DNA of 64,000 nucleotides from Apiosordaria backusii (lineage: Eukaryota; Ascomycota; Sordariomycetes; Sordariales; Lasiosphaeriaceae), in assembly GCA_030549205.1 (NCBI GenBank), contig JAUKTV010000005.1, positions 1,116,001-1,180,000 of the forward strand, written 5' to 3'. The translations under genes were made by a program, and so were the position numbers. This document shows, piece after piece, positions 31,071 to 42,505 of the stretch. Under the pieces are notes generated by a model. That model searched no databases. It had not been told where the DNA came from and saw only the letters and a program-made list of their open reading frames with translations. Every line of letters begins with the position of its first letter. The first letter of the stretch is position 1.

Positions 31071-32630
31071 TCAGGGCTTCTCCTGCTCCTCCAGCACCGC
31101 CTTCAACAGCTGAAGCATCTGGTAAAACTCGGTCGGGTACTTATCCTCGTCCTTCCCCTTCTCCGCCGCCTCTTTAGCCTTCTCCGCTGCCTGGTGATCC
31201 AACAACATCCCTACCAGCTTCTCACTATGCTTCCTCGCCCGACTGGCATACATCAAAGGCGTCTTCCCGCTCTTGTCCTTAACGTCGATTTCCGCTCCCA
31301 GCTTTAGCAGCTTTTCCACCACCCCAACTTGAAATCTCTTCGTCGCCGACAGCAACGGTGTTTCTCCCGACCCCTCATGCACAGCCGTCAAGTCAGATTC
31401 CAAGTTCGTTGCGTACTCTGGGTAAAACTCCTCCAACAGCATCTCGGCGAAGGCGGGCTCAAACTTTCTGATGGCCAGGTGCATAGCAGAGAGATTCTGC
31501 TCGTCCTTGATATGCAAAAGAGCCGGGCACTTGTTGAGGAGGTCTCGGCCAGCCTTGATAGCCCCGCCTCGGGCGGCCCAGTGGAGTGCCGTCCGTTTCT
31601 CTTCGTTTTGAAGCTTGGGGTCGGCACCGGCCTGGAGGAGAAGCTGCACGCAATCGCCTATCGCATCATAACTGGAAAGGCCGAGTGGCGTGTCACCTTC
31701 GTCGTCTTGAGCGTTGACGTCTGCTCCGTGGTGGAGGAGCCACTTGATTGCTTCGCCTTCATCGCATGCAGAGTGAAGCGGAGTGCCGCCGGCGTCGGTT
31801 TTAACTTCGATGAGTTCTGGGAGGCCAGGCGGTTGGTGAATGAGGTAATTGAGGATGCCAAGGTTGGCGTATTTTGCTGCGTAGTGGAGAGGAAGCCAGC
31901 CATCGACATCGCCTACCATAGGGTCCATCCCCGCGCGGACGAGGACTTGGGTGACGTCTCTGCCGGCAGGCACTTGACAGCGGGCAGCGAAGTGGAGGGC
32001 TGTCCATCCGTCGTCCCCAAGGACCTCGTCTGGCTTGACTGCGCCGATGTTTGGATCGATAAGGATCCTGACAACGGCGAGGTTGCCTTGACTGCAAGCC
32101 CAGTTGAGAGCCGATCTTTTGGGCGTTTCGTCAACTGCGTTGGGGTCGACTCCATGCTCGAGTAGCATCGCGATAGTGTCTGCCTGTCCTCGAACGACTT
32201 CCGACCTAGCCACATGAGAAATAATGGTGAGTCCTTCCGGCATGAGGCGGTGGGGATCAGCTCCATGCTTGAGGAGAATCTGTAGAGTTCCGGACTGTCC
32301 TGCGGCGGCCGCACAGGCCAGGGGCGTTACGTCCTTCTCTGAAGCCGTCACGTCAACCTCTGCTCCGGCCTCGACTAACAACCGGACGATATCGTTATGG
32401 CCGGCTTGTGCCGCAAGATGCAGGGCTTTCAAACGATTCTTTGAGCTGCTGCTATAGTTCAAAAGCGGTGCCTTGCCCGCAGGAGAAAGAGATTGAAGAC
32501 ATCGGTCGACATATTTTGTGTTGCCCAGTTCGCAAGCTCGAAAGAAAGTGCGAAGATTGTCTTTGACAGTGCCCTTCGGAAAGACAAATGATTCGGAGGG
32601 GCCGAGGCCGCGGGGTTGGATGGGGGGCAT
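31071..32630 (-). CDS. Ankyrin-repeat protein
   Basis: A single exon of 519 codons. After ~30 leading residues the whole chain is ankyrin repeats (about 11-12), with typical signatures such as TALHFAARCQVPAGRDV, TPLHSACDEGEAIKWLLHHG and KTPLMYASRARKHSEKLVGM. It ends in a Lys/Glu/Ala-rich helix and a short C-terminal helix ending EEQEKP. No catalytic domain, signal peptide or membrane helix is present. It should act as a soluble protein-binding solenoid; its partner cannot be read from the sequence. Confidence 0.9.
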   Translation of the reverse strand: MPPIQPRGLGPSESFVFPKGTVKDNLRTFFRACELGNTKYVDRCLQSLSPAGKAPLLNYSSSSKNRLKALHLAAQAGHNDIVRLLVEAGAEVDVTASEKDVTPLACAAAAGQSGTLQILLKHGADPHRLMPEGLTIISHVARSEVVRGQADTIAMLLEHGVDPNAVDETPKRSALNWACSQGNLAVVRILIDPNIGAVKPDEVLGDDGWTALHFAARCQVPAGRDVTQVLVRAGMDPMVGDVDGWLPLHYAAKYANLGILNYLIHQPPGLPELIEVKTDAGGTPLHSACDEGEAIKWLLHHGADVNAQDDEGDTPLGLSSYDAIGDCVQLLLQAGADPKLQNEEKRTALHWAARGGAIKAGRDLLNKCPALLHIKDEQNLSAMHLAIRKFEPAFAEMLLEEFYPEYATNLESDLTAVHEGSGETPLLSATKRFQVGVVEKLLKLGAEIDVKDKSGKTPLMYASRARKHSEKLVGMLLDHQAAEKAKEAAEKGKDEDKYPTEFYQMLQLLKAVLEEQEKP

Positions 32631-33180
32631 GGATTATGAACTATAAAAGCGTGCAATGTATCGGGATGGTAATTTCTATGTCGGATGTTAGTCAATGCAT
32701 CGGAGCCGTGGCTATGAGTCGGTGGGTATATAAGGGTTGTTCGAGCAGGCTATGGAAGACCATGGCGGTAAATCAAAAGACGTTGGCTCCTAGGGAAAAA
32801 TACCTATTGAGATGAAATCACATTGAGGATTCAAGTTCTATCCCTGAAGGTGCCCAGTGACTGTTGCCTGCGCCGCCCGCTGACTGCAGCGAGTGAAAGA
32901 CCACTGGAGCGCTGCAGAGAATGTGGGGGCCACACTCCGAACTTCAATTGTGCAACACCGCTTGCACATTCCCCGCAACGGACAGGAAACATGGTGATCG
33001 GATCGACAGGAATGAAAGCAATGCTGAATTGCAAAGTGATGCCCAACTATAAGTGTTCCGTTGATCAGGTCGGTCGAGGTTAAGTTAGGTAGGCTACGTG
33101 TTGCACAACATGCCGACCCTGGTGGGATGTTGGTTGCCAAACAGTGCGACTTGAGGAAGGAACCAAAAGCAAAAGTAAAC
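32631..33180. other. Intergenic region
   Basis: Upstream region of the ankyrin gene and 3' flank of the tRNA-Ser. The minus-strand T runs at about 33165-33175 are suitable RNA polymerase III terminators for the tRNA. No gene seen. Confidence 0.5.
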
Positions 33181-33260
33181 GTCGCCTGCAGGATTCGAAC
33201 CTACGCTTCCGAAGAAACGGCCTTAGCAGGGCCGCGCGTTAACCACTCCGCCAAAGCGAC
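33181..33260 (-). tRNA. tRNA-Ser(GCT)
   Basis: An 80-nt cloverleaf on the minus strand with acceptor arms GTCGCTT and AGGCGAC, an A-box-like TGGCGGAGTGGT, anticodon loop CTGCTAA (anticodon GCT, complementary to 33225-33227), a type-II variable arm TTCTTCGGAA and a T loop GGTTCGAATCC. It reads AGC/AGT codons. It has no intron. The long variable arm confirms serine. Confidence 0.95.
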
Positions 33261-33459
33261 TTGTGAATGTAGTAAAGACTGATTGATCATAATGGCAAAC
33301 ACTAGTAGCTTCTGAACCTGACCAGATCGTTTGTCTCTTCACCTGTTTGGCATATGTGACACAAATCGGCATCTGAAAATGCAAACTGGTGTTTTCTAAA
33401 TTAAAAGATACCAAGAACCGAAATACATCACCGTCATCCACAATTAACCCAGCCAAAAC

Positions 33460-34989
33460 AATCTGATAGCATCAGTCCAGGTAAGAAGCCATGCACCTTT
33501 TCCATTGTCCTTATGTCAAGTTTCGTTGAACGCAGCGCTGAGATCCATCTCCCCTCTGAACGTGCTGAGGAACAACCCCAGTCCCGTAACAAGCTCCTCG
33601 CCGGTCAGGCAGGGATTGTAGGCCTCCACATTGCCAACGCGCGGGCATTAAGCTTGTCAACGAGTCCCATACTGGAAAGTGACACAGAGGGCTTGGAATT
33701 GGGCAGCGGGGCCAAAACGTTCCGCCCGTCTTTTTCAGACTGGGGAAGCGTCAGTGAAGGAGTGGCTGCAGCCCAAATGTAAGGAGCCAGAGCGAGGTGG
33801 TCCTTATCCTCACGCAAAGAATGGTAAAACTGTCGCATTTGGGCCAAGATATCGAGGAGTTCCTGTTGCCGAGCAGATACATTGTTGAGAACTGCCGTTA
33901 GCATTGTCGCATCCAGCTTAATACCACAAATGGAGTTATAGACTGCTGCTGGGTGATCGAGCCCACTGAACGGTGACTGCCACCTTGGGGACCCATTATG
34001 AACAATGTGCTTGATATATTCCACCTGTGTTCCAGCAGCAAGAGCGGCGGAGAGGCTCTCAGTGTGGAGATCGCGGACTGCCATGACGATGGCAGTGTGG
34101 AAATCATGATATGGGGTTGCACCGACGGGGTTCAGCGTCGCTAGCAGTTTCGAGGCACGGCCAGTTGGGATGGCGTGAGCGACCCCCTGATGTTTCCCAG
34201 GAAGGAGAGCCTCTCGCGTTATGGAATGACGATGCTCTCAATTGCTGGGTCTTGAGGTGCTTTGTTGATTTGTTGCAAGGCTACTTGTTTTCCTTGTTGC
34301 TCGGGAGTTGGAACTGGTGGGACAGCGGCTGCCACGTGATAAGGCGTACTTAGGCGTTCTGCCTCCAAACCATCGCAAAAGGCCAGCTGGGCGGGTAATT
34401 CCTCGCTGAAGGCTTCTGAAACGTGGTGGAGGAAGGCGTTAAGAAGCTGAAGAGTGCCGATGCCATCAATGATATCGTGAGGAGAGCGAAGGACGACATC
34501 GCGGCGGGCCGGTGAACCTGAGGAAGCAGGCACAACAGTGATAAACAAGGTAGCCAGCTCTGGGGCAGAAGGATCAGAAATGGCCCATTCCACTCCGGTC
34601 TGGTCACTGGAAACGGAGCGGAAGGTCTTGTCAAGCCAGCTGCTGCAGGCGCCATCGTCAGACACAGTTTGGTACGACTTCTTCCACTTCTGCTCATGGC
34701 TATCAAAGTGAACTTGCGAGCCAATGCTGGGAAGCTGATGTCGAAGTCTCAGCCAAGCTGTTCGAAGGGCCACATCAAACTTGGATGTGACAGTATCCAC
34801 GTCCTGGCCTTCGGTAACGGGGATGGCCAGAGACACATGCCCCGTGATGGCAAAGTGCATCCGGCCGCTACCGGCGTACTGCTTGACTAGAGACGAGTAG
34901 AACACCTCGGCCTCGTCAGCATCACGCTGCCACATACCGGGACTGACCTCGCGCCAGACGAAATTGTCGTCAATTGAGAGAGATATCAT
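33460..34989 (-). pseudogene. Decayed HxxxD acyltransferase (alcohol O-acetyltransferase/condensation-like)
   Basis: The first 256 codons (34989-34219) carry the HxxxDG active-site motif (HDIIDGIG) of the coenzyme-A-dependent acyltransferase/condensation superfamily, of the kind found in fungal secondary-metabolite clusters; the trichothecene 15-O-acetyltransferase type is the nearest I recall, a weak similarity. The gene is broken in several places: a stop at 34221-34219 after which similarity goes on in the -1 frame; a second frame change at the CGCGCG run 33638-33643; an in-frame TGA at 33518-33516; and another frame step near 33500. Similarity to the family's C-terminal region continues to about 33460. 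Several separate lesions make decay more likely than one sequencing error. It is divergent from the intact MFS gene, so the two may have been a metabolite-modifying and export pair. Confidence 0.75.
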
Positions 34990-35457
34990 GATGGTTGTAG
35001 CGATCTTAGGAAGCAGCTGGATTCAGCCAGTTCACCCATCTCCCCCTCTCCGGACTGTGCCCTGCCCTTTTATTTTCATCATGTCGGCCCTGAGATCCGC
35101 CGTATGTCTTGTTGCTGACCGTGTGAGTCGGGTGAAGATCGGGAAAAAGGACCTCCTTCTGGACGTGGCATTCAAGAGGTTGGTTGTGGTTGGTGAAGGC
35201 TTCCGACTTTTAGCCATTGACGCTAATTTGGCCCCGAGGTTTAGCCATTTCGGCACGACTACCCTGTGCTTCCACACCAGCCCCACTAAAATGACATGGG
35301 GAAGATGGAGACAGAGCAGCAAGACACACCCTCGGGCATCGCCAAAGTTGGACACCGATAAAATGCAGCCTGCCGTGAGCCCTCTCTCCTACGGACTCCA
35401 GGCCTCTCAGGGAGATGGTATCGGTATTTGCCAAGTTGATCCCGGCTAGCATCAGCC
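34990..35457. promoter_or_regulatory. Shared divergent promoter region
   Basis: A 468-bp spacer between the start codons of the acyltransferase relic and the MFS gene; it must contain the MFS promoter. No specific operator could be identified. Confidence 0.4.
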
Positions 35458-37007
35458 ATGTCGAAAACTGCCACCGCCACAAGCACGGCTCCTCCTTCGC
35501 CCCACCCTGAGATTGATGCCGAGCACGCAGCGCGGCGCGCGTCCAGAACATCCCTCCAGGTCAACGGCTCCCTAATTGTGGAAGATGTTCAGGCACCGGG
35601 TCTTAGCAAGCCAGTTCTTTTGAAGCTCTGCAGTGCTGCCTTCTCATTCTTCGTCTCCGGGGTCAACGACGGCAGCATTGGTGCCTTGATTCCTCACATC
35701 ATCCGCAGCTATGGCATCACCACTGCAATTGTTTCTGCCTTGTATGCTCAACGCCATAGCTAACATCTCATCAAACATACCACTGACATTTTGAAGGTAC
35801 GCAACGAGTTTCTTGGGCTGGTTTTCCGCTGCCCTCTCCAACACACATCTCAGTCAACGGCTTGATCTTGGTGCCTTGATGGTCTTGGGTGCCGCTCTCC
35901 AAGTCGTCGCCCACGCCCTAAGAGCATGGCCTACGCCGACTTTTGGGTTGTTCATATCCACCTTTTGGCTGGCCAGTATCGGCCAGGCCTTTCAAGACAC
36001 ACAGGCCAACACGTACGTTGCCTCGCTCAAGGACTTGGCAGTTCACCGCTGGCTCGGTTTTATTCACGCCATGTACATGGCGGGATGCCTTGTTGCCCCA
36101 TTTGCTGCCTCCCCCATTGCATCGTCAGCTTCCCAGGATGGTTCTTCACAATGGTACCTCTTCTATACTGTTCCCTTGGGGCTAGGTGTCGCCAATCTTG
36201 CCCTGGCTATTATCGCTTTTCGAGATTCTCTCCGCTTTCACCCCCAAATCCCGAACCCTAACACCGTCTCGTCGAATAAAAGTGCTTTGGATTTGATCAA
36301 GGAGACGCTCAGGACACAGAGCGTTTGGTTGCTCAGTCTATTCTTTTTCTTTTATCTTGGGGTTTCGGTCACAGCCGGTGGATGGGTCGTGGAATATCTG
36401 GTAGAAGCCCGCAATGGCGATCTGACCCAGATGGGGTACGTCCCTGCTGGTTTTAGCGGAGGCTGCCTTTTGGGTAGACTTCTTCTGCCCGACCCGACGC
36501 ATAAATGGGGCGAGCGGCGTATGATATTCTTGTACTGCCTGTTTTGTCTAGGGTTCCAGCTGTTATTCTGGCTGTAAGTATTACTGTGCAACACGAGCGA
36601 CTTCGTGGGACAAGGAAACTAATCGCGGCTTGGTACAGTGTTCCCAACATCATTGCTGCCTCAGTAGCCGTCAGCTTTCTTGGTTTCTTTCTTGGGCCGT
36701 TTTTCGCTACTGTGAGTACCTACGGTGTATTTAGTGTAGCGTGCAAAGTTTAAACTCTAAGCTAACAACTTGGAAAACACAGGCAATTTCGGTGGGCACC
36801 CGCATTTTCCCTGCCCGAATTGGCCCTACGGCTCTCTCTTTTGTCTTCGTCTTTGCTCAAGTTGGCGGTTCACTGTTTCCTATCATTACTGGCGTACTGA
36901 GCGGCCACCTTGGAGTGTCTGTCATGCAACCGGTGCTCGTGGCCTTGATTACGGCCACGGCAGTCGGCTGGTTGCTTGTTCCTCAATCTCAACCGAAGCA
37001 AGAGTAA
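35458..37007 (+). CDS. Major facilitator superfamily transporter
   Basis: Exons 35458-35741, 35797-36573, 36639-36711 and 36783-37007 give 452 residues, with all introns GT-AG and the first with a CTGAC branch site. A ~50-residue cytosolic N-terminus precedes a 12-helix pattern. MFS features include SGVNDGSIGALIPH in the first helix, a GWFSAALSNTHLSQR loop and the ARIGPTALSFVFVFAQVGGSLFP segment in the second half. It resembles the fungal Bsc6/FucP-like MFS branch rather than the 14-helix drug pumps. The substrate is not deducible; the head-to-head acyltransferase relic suggests a former metabolite-export context. Confidence 0.88.
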
Positions 37008-37303
37008 CCACAAGATACAAAATTTCAGGCATGATGGACCTTGACATTTCCAGTTGGTCATAACCACGACGACATACGCTCGCGCCCTGTGCTATTCTCC
37101 AAAACACACCAAAAACCCTCGCTGAGACCACTTGAAATGAACCCCCCTATCGCTCAAATTTACACCTCATGCCAAATTACATCCCACTAAGAACCATAGA
37201 GAACGCGATCCTAAAGCTTTGCAGTCGTCAGTTCAATGCTGCTGCTATACGAAGCTTTGTTCGGGGTTAACTGACCTTTTCTGGGTATCAGATGTCGTTA
37301 TCA

Positions 37304-37624
37304 TTACTCATAAAAAGTCTTTCCTCCATGACCTATCGTGTCTCTGTCGCCGAATGGGCGGAACCATGAGATGACACGAGGTATGTACAAATTGTGATGG
37401 TGGACACCGGTGATGGATTCAGAGTCTGGTGCATGGCTCGGACTGGTGATGTACTCAACTGCATCAGGGGGCAAAGCACCCCACGACATGCACATGAGGC
37501 CTGCGAGGAGAGCTTGTTGGCTGATGTGGTACCAGTGGTAATGGTGCTCTTCTTGTGGCTGTTGAGGTTTTGAGGTTGGGACGTGTGATGGTTTGTGGAT
37601 GGTGGTGGTGTCGGTGCCGTTCAT
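37304..37624 (-). CDS. Possible small protein of 106 residues
   Basis: An ATG-started single open frame. It has a polar, His/Gln-rich N-terminus, one weakly hydrophobic stretch (QQALLAGLMCMSWGALPPDA) and a basic/aromatic C-terminus. No family is recognised. The product looks more protein-like than the surrounding shadows, but this could still be a chance frame. Confidence 0.3.
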   Translation of the reverse strand: MNGTDTTTIHKPSHVPTSKPQQPQEEHHYHWYHISQQALLAGLMCMSWGALPPDAVEYITSPSHAPDSESITGVHHHNLYIPRVISWFRPFGDRDTIGHGGKTFYE

Positions 37625-38160
37625 TTTGTTTCTTGGCGGACCTAAGAAAATGGGCAGGTTGTGTTGTTGTGGTTGTTTCTGATTTGTGGGTGGATTTGTG
37701 TATCAATGATGTTGGCAAAAGATGAGAGGAACCACCTGCATCGACTGAAGTGGCGAACTGATGTTTTTATAGGCAGCACAGAGTAAGACGGCAGCTAACA
37801 TTTAACTCCCCCCTCATCCAGTCTGCCTGTGGGAAGACGGTGAGGTGATGTTTATGGTGTGACAAGCATAGCATTCTGGTGGTGTGACGGCGGAGCGGGA
37901 GCGCCCGATAGCCCCGCCATCCCGGGACCCACCTTCCGGCATACCGGGCCCGGCCGGACCCACTGCCTCGGAAAAGGGGTCAGGGGTAAAGAAGGTTAAA
38001 CTAACCTCGCCGGTTCCGACCATCGGCTCAACGGCGCGTTATAGCCAGTCAGTCACCGTACATGAACCGCTGAACAAAAGGCTTACCTGACACGCTCTGG
38101 ACAAAAAAACCGGTACTGCAAGTGTCGAACAGGCATCAAAACACAGTTAACAGACCATAC

Positions 38161-38285
38161 AAGATAATCGTTAGGCCTTAAATGATAGTCGGCCGACCTT
38201 TAAAGATAGTCGTTAGACCTTAAATAATAGTTGATAGGCCTTGAAAAATAGTCGGTAGGCCTCTAAAGATAGTCGATAGGCCTTA
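38161..38285. repeat. About six copies of a 20-22-bp imperfect tandem repeat
   Basis: Units of the form AAGATAGTCGxTAGGCCTTA follow one another; differences are single substitutions, several of them C-T or G-A, and 1-2 base length changes. The array is non-coding and lies about 240 bp upstream of the dehydrogenase start. Confidence 0.75.
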
Positions 38286-38524
38286 CTATGCAATAGGCAT
38301 TTGCATGTAATCGGGGCGCCCGGTGCCAGTTTTTTTTGTCTAGGGCGTGCCTGACTCAAAACAGTTCAACTAGGAGATGCCCGGAAGATGGCGGCGTCGC
38401 CCCTGAATCTCGAATCCTCGAAAGCCAAACCTGATCCCATCTCATATGTAATCTGTCGAAGCCTCAACGGATCATCCGAACCAAAAGTTATCCTTTGACA
38501 TTCAGCGAAAAGCCGCTCCCCATT

Positions 38525-39698
38525 ATGTCTCCAGCCGCCAGCTCCGCGCCGAAAGGCATCCAGCAATATGCCGCCGCCAGAAAGGGCGGTCCGTTTCAGT
38601 TAACCGATGCTCCTTACCCAGAGCCCGGGCCAAATGAGATTTGCATTCGAAACCGTGCAGTTGGTCTGAACCATCTCGACTGGAAGAACCTCCACTTCGG
38701 GATGATGGTTGAGAATTGGCCCGAAATCTTTGGCATCGACACGGCTGGTGTGGTAGAGGTCGCCGGCAAGAACGTTCAGGGAATCAAGGCCGGCGATGCG
38801 GTCATGAGTCTGGCCGGTCATGGCGGCCGCGCTGGAGCTTTCCAAGATGTGACTACCGTTCCGGCCAACTATGCTTGCCGCAAGCCCGCAGCTTGGAGCT
38901 TTGAGCAGGCTGCTTCCGTTCCGTGGGTGACATGCATCCTTTCTCACCTCTTGACAGCGCTAATCTCAGCCACCAACCAGAATCTGCTACCTCACCGCCG
39001 TAGCCTCCATCATCAAAGGCCTCGGCCTCCCCCTCCCCCACCTCAAGGAGCCCCCCAAGGAGAAAATCCCCAACCTCGACGACCTCGCCAGCCCCATCAC
39101 CCCCGGTGCTTCCCAAATCCAGGTCAAACCCCCCCTCCTCAACTCCGTCCTTGTCGTCGGCGGCTCTTCCGGTGTCGGTGCCTGCGCCGTGCAGCTCCTC
39201 CGTGACGCCCTCCCTCACCTGGTGATCATCACGACCAACTCCCCCGCCCACGACAAGAAGGTCATCAGTCTCGGCGCGACGACTTGTGTGGACAGGAACA
39301 TGAAGCCTGATCAGATTGCCAAGGCTGTTAAAGACGCCTCCCCCAATGGCAAAGGTGTTGACGCGATGATTGACACTGTGGCCGGCGCTATGGAGGGCAA
39401 CAAGGAGATCTTTGGCGCTTTCAGGGAGGGCGGGCCGAAGCTGTACAGCCATGTCATGACGGGCGCTAAGCTGGAGGCTCCCGAGGGGGTCAAGGCTGCA
39501 ACGGTGTTTGGCCGGATGGCGTTTCAGACAGATGGGGGCGGGGCGGCTATGACGAGGCTGGTTGATTTGGTTGAATCGGGTCGGTTTAAGCTGCCGCTTG
39601 ATATTGAGGTCGTTGGAAAGGGGTTGGGGGTTATTGGCGGTGGGTTGGAGAAGCTGAGGGGTGGTGTGAGTGGGACCAAGCTGGTTGTTTCTTTGTGA
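38525..39698 (+). CDS. Medium-chain dehydrogenase/reductase (quinone-oxidoreductase/ToxD-like type)
   Basis: Exons 38525-38922 and 38981-39698 give 371 residues. The donor is GTGGGT at 38923 rather than the GTGACA three bases on: only this choice restores the frame. N-terminal GroES-like domain (ALK/MDR core with AVGLNHLDWKNL and GIDTAGVVEVAGKNV), then a Rossmann fold with VVGGSSGVGACAVQLL for NAD(P)H binding. The structural-zinc Cys cluster of classical alcohol dehydrogenases is missing, which fits the zinc-independent enoyl-reductase/quinone-reductase branch. It is likely a cytosolic NADPH-dependent reductase; substrate unknown. The start at 38525 is preferred over an in-frame upstream non-ATG extension. 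Confidence 0.88.
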
Positions 39699-42505
39699 AA
39701 GATTCTTTTCAATGTTTGTTGGGAATGTAGGTAGGTATGTTGTGCAAGTGGCATGATGGACATATAAGAATTCTCTTAAGCGTTTCAAAAACACCTCTCT
39801 ATGAGTTGGTGGTTGCGTAGACTTTCCGCTGGCAACCGTCCTCGTCTTGTAAATGTTTTGTCAAGTGGATCCTAGGACCCACTGTTACTCCTCAGTGCCT
39901 GAGCCCCTGAACCTCAGTATGAACTACACTATCCGCCTTTTTTGGTTCGAAGAATGGAAGTGAAAGGTGAGACTGGCAGATAGATTCATACTTCGTAAAT
40001 TAATATATTAACGAAAAACATTCGACGGCCTCTCTGCACGTGCAAGGTTGAAAGGTAGGCGTTGATCTGTGATATAGAAACAAAGAAAGTGGTGTTGGCG
40101 GCTTCAGAATCCCCATCTCCTTGGCGGTGACTCATTCATGCTTCCATGTTGGTGATATTTAACCCAGGACTGACACCTTCTTTAATGACGCTGAAGAACC
40201 ATATGCAGGAGGGTTTGGGCTTCATAGATAAGGACTTGAACAAAGTGGCCTTGTAATACAACGTGCTTCCTGATCTGTATATAGAATGACAAGGGTTGTA
40301 ATGTGCGATGTCGTGAACACAGGAAAAAAGTGGTTATCGCATGAGCTCGAGCTACTTAGGTCAGCCGCTGTGTGTGACCCATGTTATGAACGGGGGAATC
40401 ATGTTACATACCTTGCTGAGAAATCTAGGTGCTCGGATTTGATACACATTTTGACTGACCTGTATCATAACGTTGAGTATATGAACTCGATCACTAGAGA
40501 TTAATGAAAGAGACATCAGAGACATACATCCACATTGAAGTTCCCAGACGGAAACTTTTCATGGAGAAGATCGTTGAGCTTCTCGGGACTAATACACCTG
40601 CTTGGAATTGTGGACATCTTTCCAGATGACTCGGGTAGAGCGAATAAGGATGTTCTTCTTCCAGGACCGCCAGTTCTCTGGGGTGGAACTGCCAGGAATT
40701 TGTCAGACATGATTTGTTCGTTGATAGAGCTGACAATAAAGCAATAAGTGTCGTCGGCGATGGTCTTGCAAAGTTGAAAAAAAGCATATAATAGTGGGTA
40801 GTTGGGTCGCCTCGTAAAAATATCAAAGGTCAAACCAGCTTGGAAGATGACCCAGTATTTCATCCTGACATGAAATCTGCCTTGTCTCAAAGGTCATGCT
40901 AAGAGGTGGCACCTTCACTTCGGTGAAGACACACTGGCAAAATTCGTCCAAAGAACTTTTAAACCCCGAGTTCATTTGAGGGCACCAACCAGATGAAAAG
41001 CGCCCCAGTCTTTGGGTGTGTGGCTGCATCAAACAATACCTCCTCTATCCAATCAAGAGACTCGGGGCTGGCTTGGGGGCTTTGCCCAGCGACCGTGGAG
41101 GCCAAACCGTCAACCACGCCTCTTTAATGCACGCCACGGCGCTTCGTCGCAAGGCTTTCTCCAACAACCTGCAGGCATAAATGGTGGCTAAATACACCAC
41201 AAGTCCGCATCCAGGCTCACCATCAGCTGCAAGTTTCGGCCGCTGCTTCCAGCGCTTTTCAGCGAGGGAGACCAATCACCAAGATGGGGGCCACTTCGTG
41301 TTTCATCTCGCCAACCTATGATCACTGCATCCCTCCCTCCACTTCAATACTGTTTGGCTAAGGATCAACGCCGAGGCTCGAGGTATATATACCTCACAAC
41401 TACATTACTCTCCGATGACGGTCAAAACTGCGGAAGTGGAGTTGCTGACAAAAAATAGGAAAGGTCATAATAGATCTTACATCTGTGTTCCAGGATATTA
41501 ATGATCTATTAGGTGATGTGCGACCACCTAGCTGCCAGATTTACAAGCCTTGACTTGAACTCGTTTCTCTGCTCATCTCATACTCGCTACCTTACCTCAG
41601 GTGCGGGAGGGAAGATGCCGATAGTTCGACGCAACCATTCCCAAGCGTTCCGCAGATAGGGGTATTGCAACATAGCTTATATGTAGACACTCCCAGCGAA
41701 CTCCTGGACCCACCTACCCAGCGATGAGACTCGGGGGGAGAGGGGTGGGGGGGAGGACCAGCATGTGGGGATGCTGCTAGCATACGAAACAAATGTTCCA
41801 ATTTTACTCGAGCGTATTTCACAAAACGCAGGCGCTGAATAACATTCCATGTAACAGGCCAGTATGCTTTCCAAGCCTGACTCTTAAGAAGTAGAGATAT
41901 GTATACAGGACCTCGACCAGCGTACAGATCCGGTCACCTCCCACCACAATGGAATTGTCACAACTGCGGTAGGTGCAGCCAGCATCGGCCCGGGCCACGG
42001 CAAAGATTACAGTGGTTAGCTGGGCAAAAACCAATGTGCAGGATATGCATACTCGGGACCGTGAGGCTCTAACAAGTCAGTAAAAATGGTACAACACACA
42101 GGTAACTCCGACCATGTCGTAGATCAAGGGCAGTCTTGTGCAACCACACGGCACAGAGCATTGAGCGCCTTCTCAACGTGCAACTTTTTGGGGTTTTGAA
42201 CGATCTGCTACGCCATGGACAGGAGCAATCGTAAGGCTATGGCCAAGCAATGGCCTCCGACAGTTCTTAAAAAGCTAAGGTCCATGTCGTGCCATGTTCG
42301 AAAGATAGCTACCTACCTTCCTTCCCTCGTTTGCATCGCACAACCCCTTACATGAATGTATCCAAGTCCGTATCCGGTCCCAGCACTTCCCCTACTATCA
42401 CCCAATACTTGACCCATCCAGCCTCATCAATTGCCTGTCTTACTGCCTACCTGGTACTGTAAAATTACATAATTGCACACAACCAACTTGAGGTAAGGTA
42501 CCTAG
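39699..42505. other. Long intergenic region holding one short gene
   Basis: Apart from the small two-exon gene at 40361-40710 there is no confident gene. A minus-strand segment at 41930-42020 resembles a short secreted Cys-containing exon (see findings). Confidence 0.4.
40361..40710 (-). CDS. Member A of a short strand-turn-strand protein family
   Basis: Exon 1 is 40710-40528 (61 codons: MSDKFLAVPPQ, a Ser/Gly/Pro-rich part, then the helix CISPEKLNDLLHEKF and SGNFNVD). A 68-nt GTATGT...ACAG intron, phase 0, is followed by exon 2 from 40459 beginning VSQNVYQIRAPRF. Exon 2 either runs on to TGA 40363-40361 or is spliced again at 40411 (GTATGT) to a 4-codon last exon ending TAA near 40356. Members B, C and D (50.1, 51.6, 55.0 kb) share the helix, the G-N-F/Y-x-V-D/E strand, the intron position and the xQN-V-Y/F strand. 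I do not recognise the family. It is probably a small soluble beta-hairpin protein. Confidence 0.6.

Larger units (their letters stand above)
37008..38524. other. Intergenic region with a tandem repeat
   Basis: It contains a possible small gene at 37304-37624 and a ~21-bp tandem repeat at 38161-38285 (separate entries). Nothing else could be supported. Confidence 0.4.
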
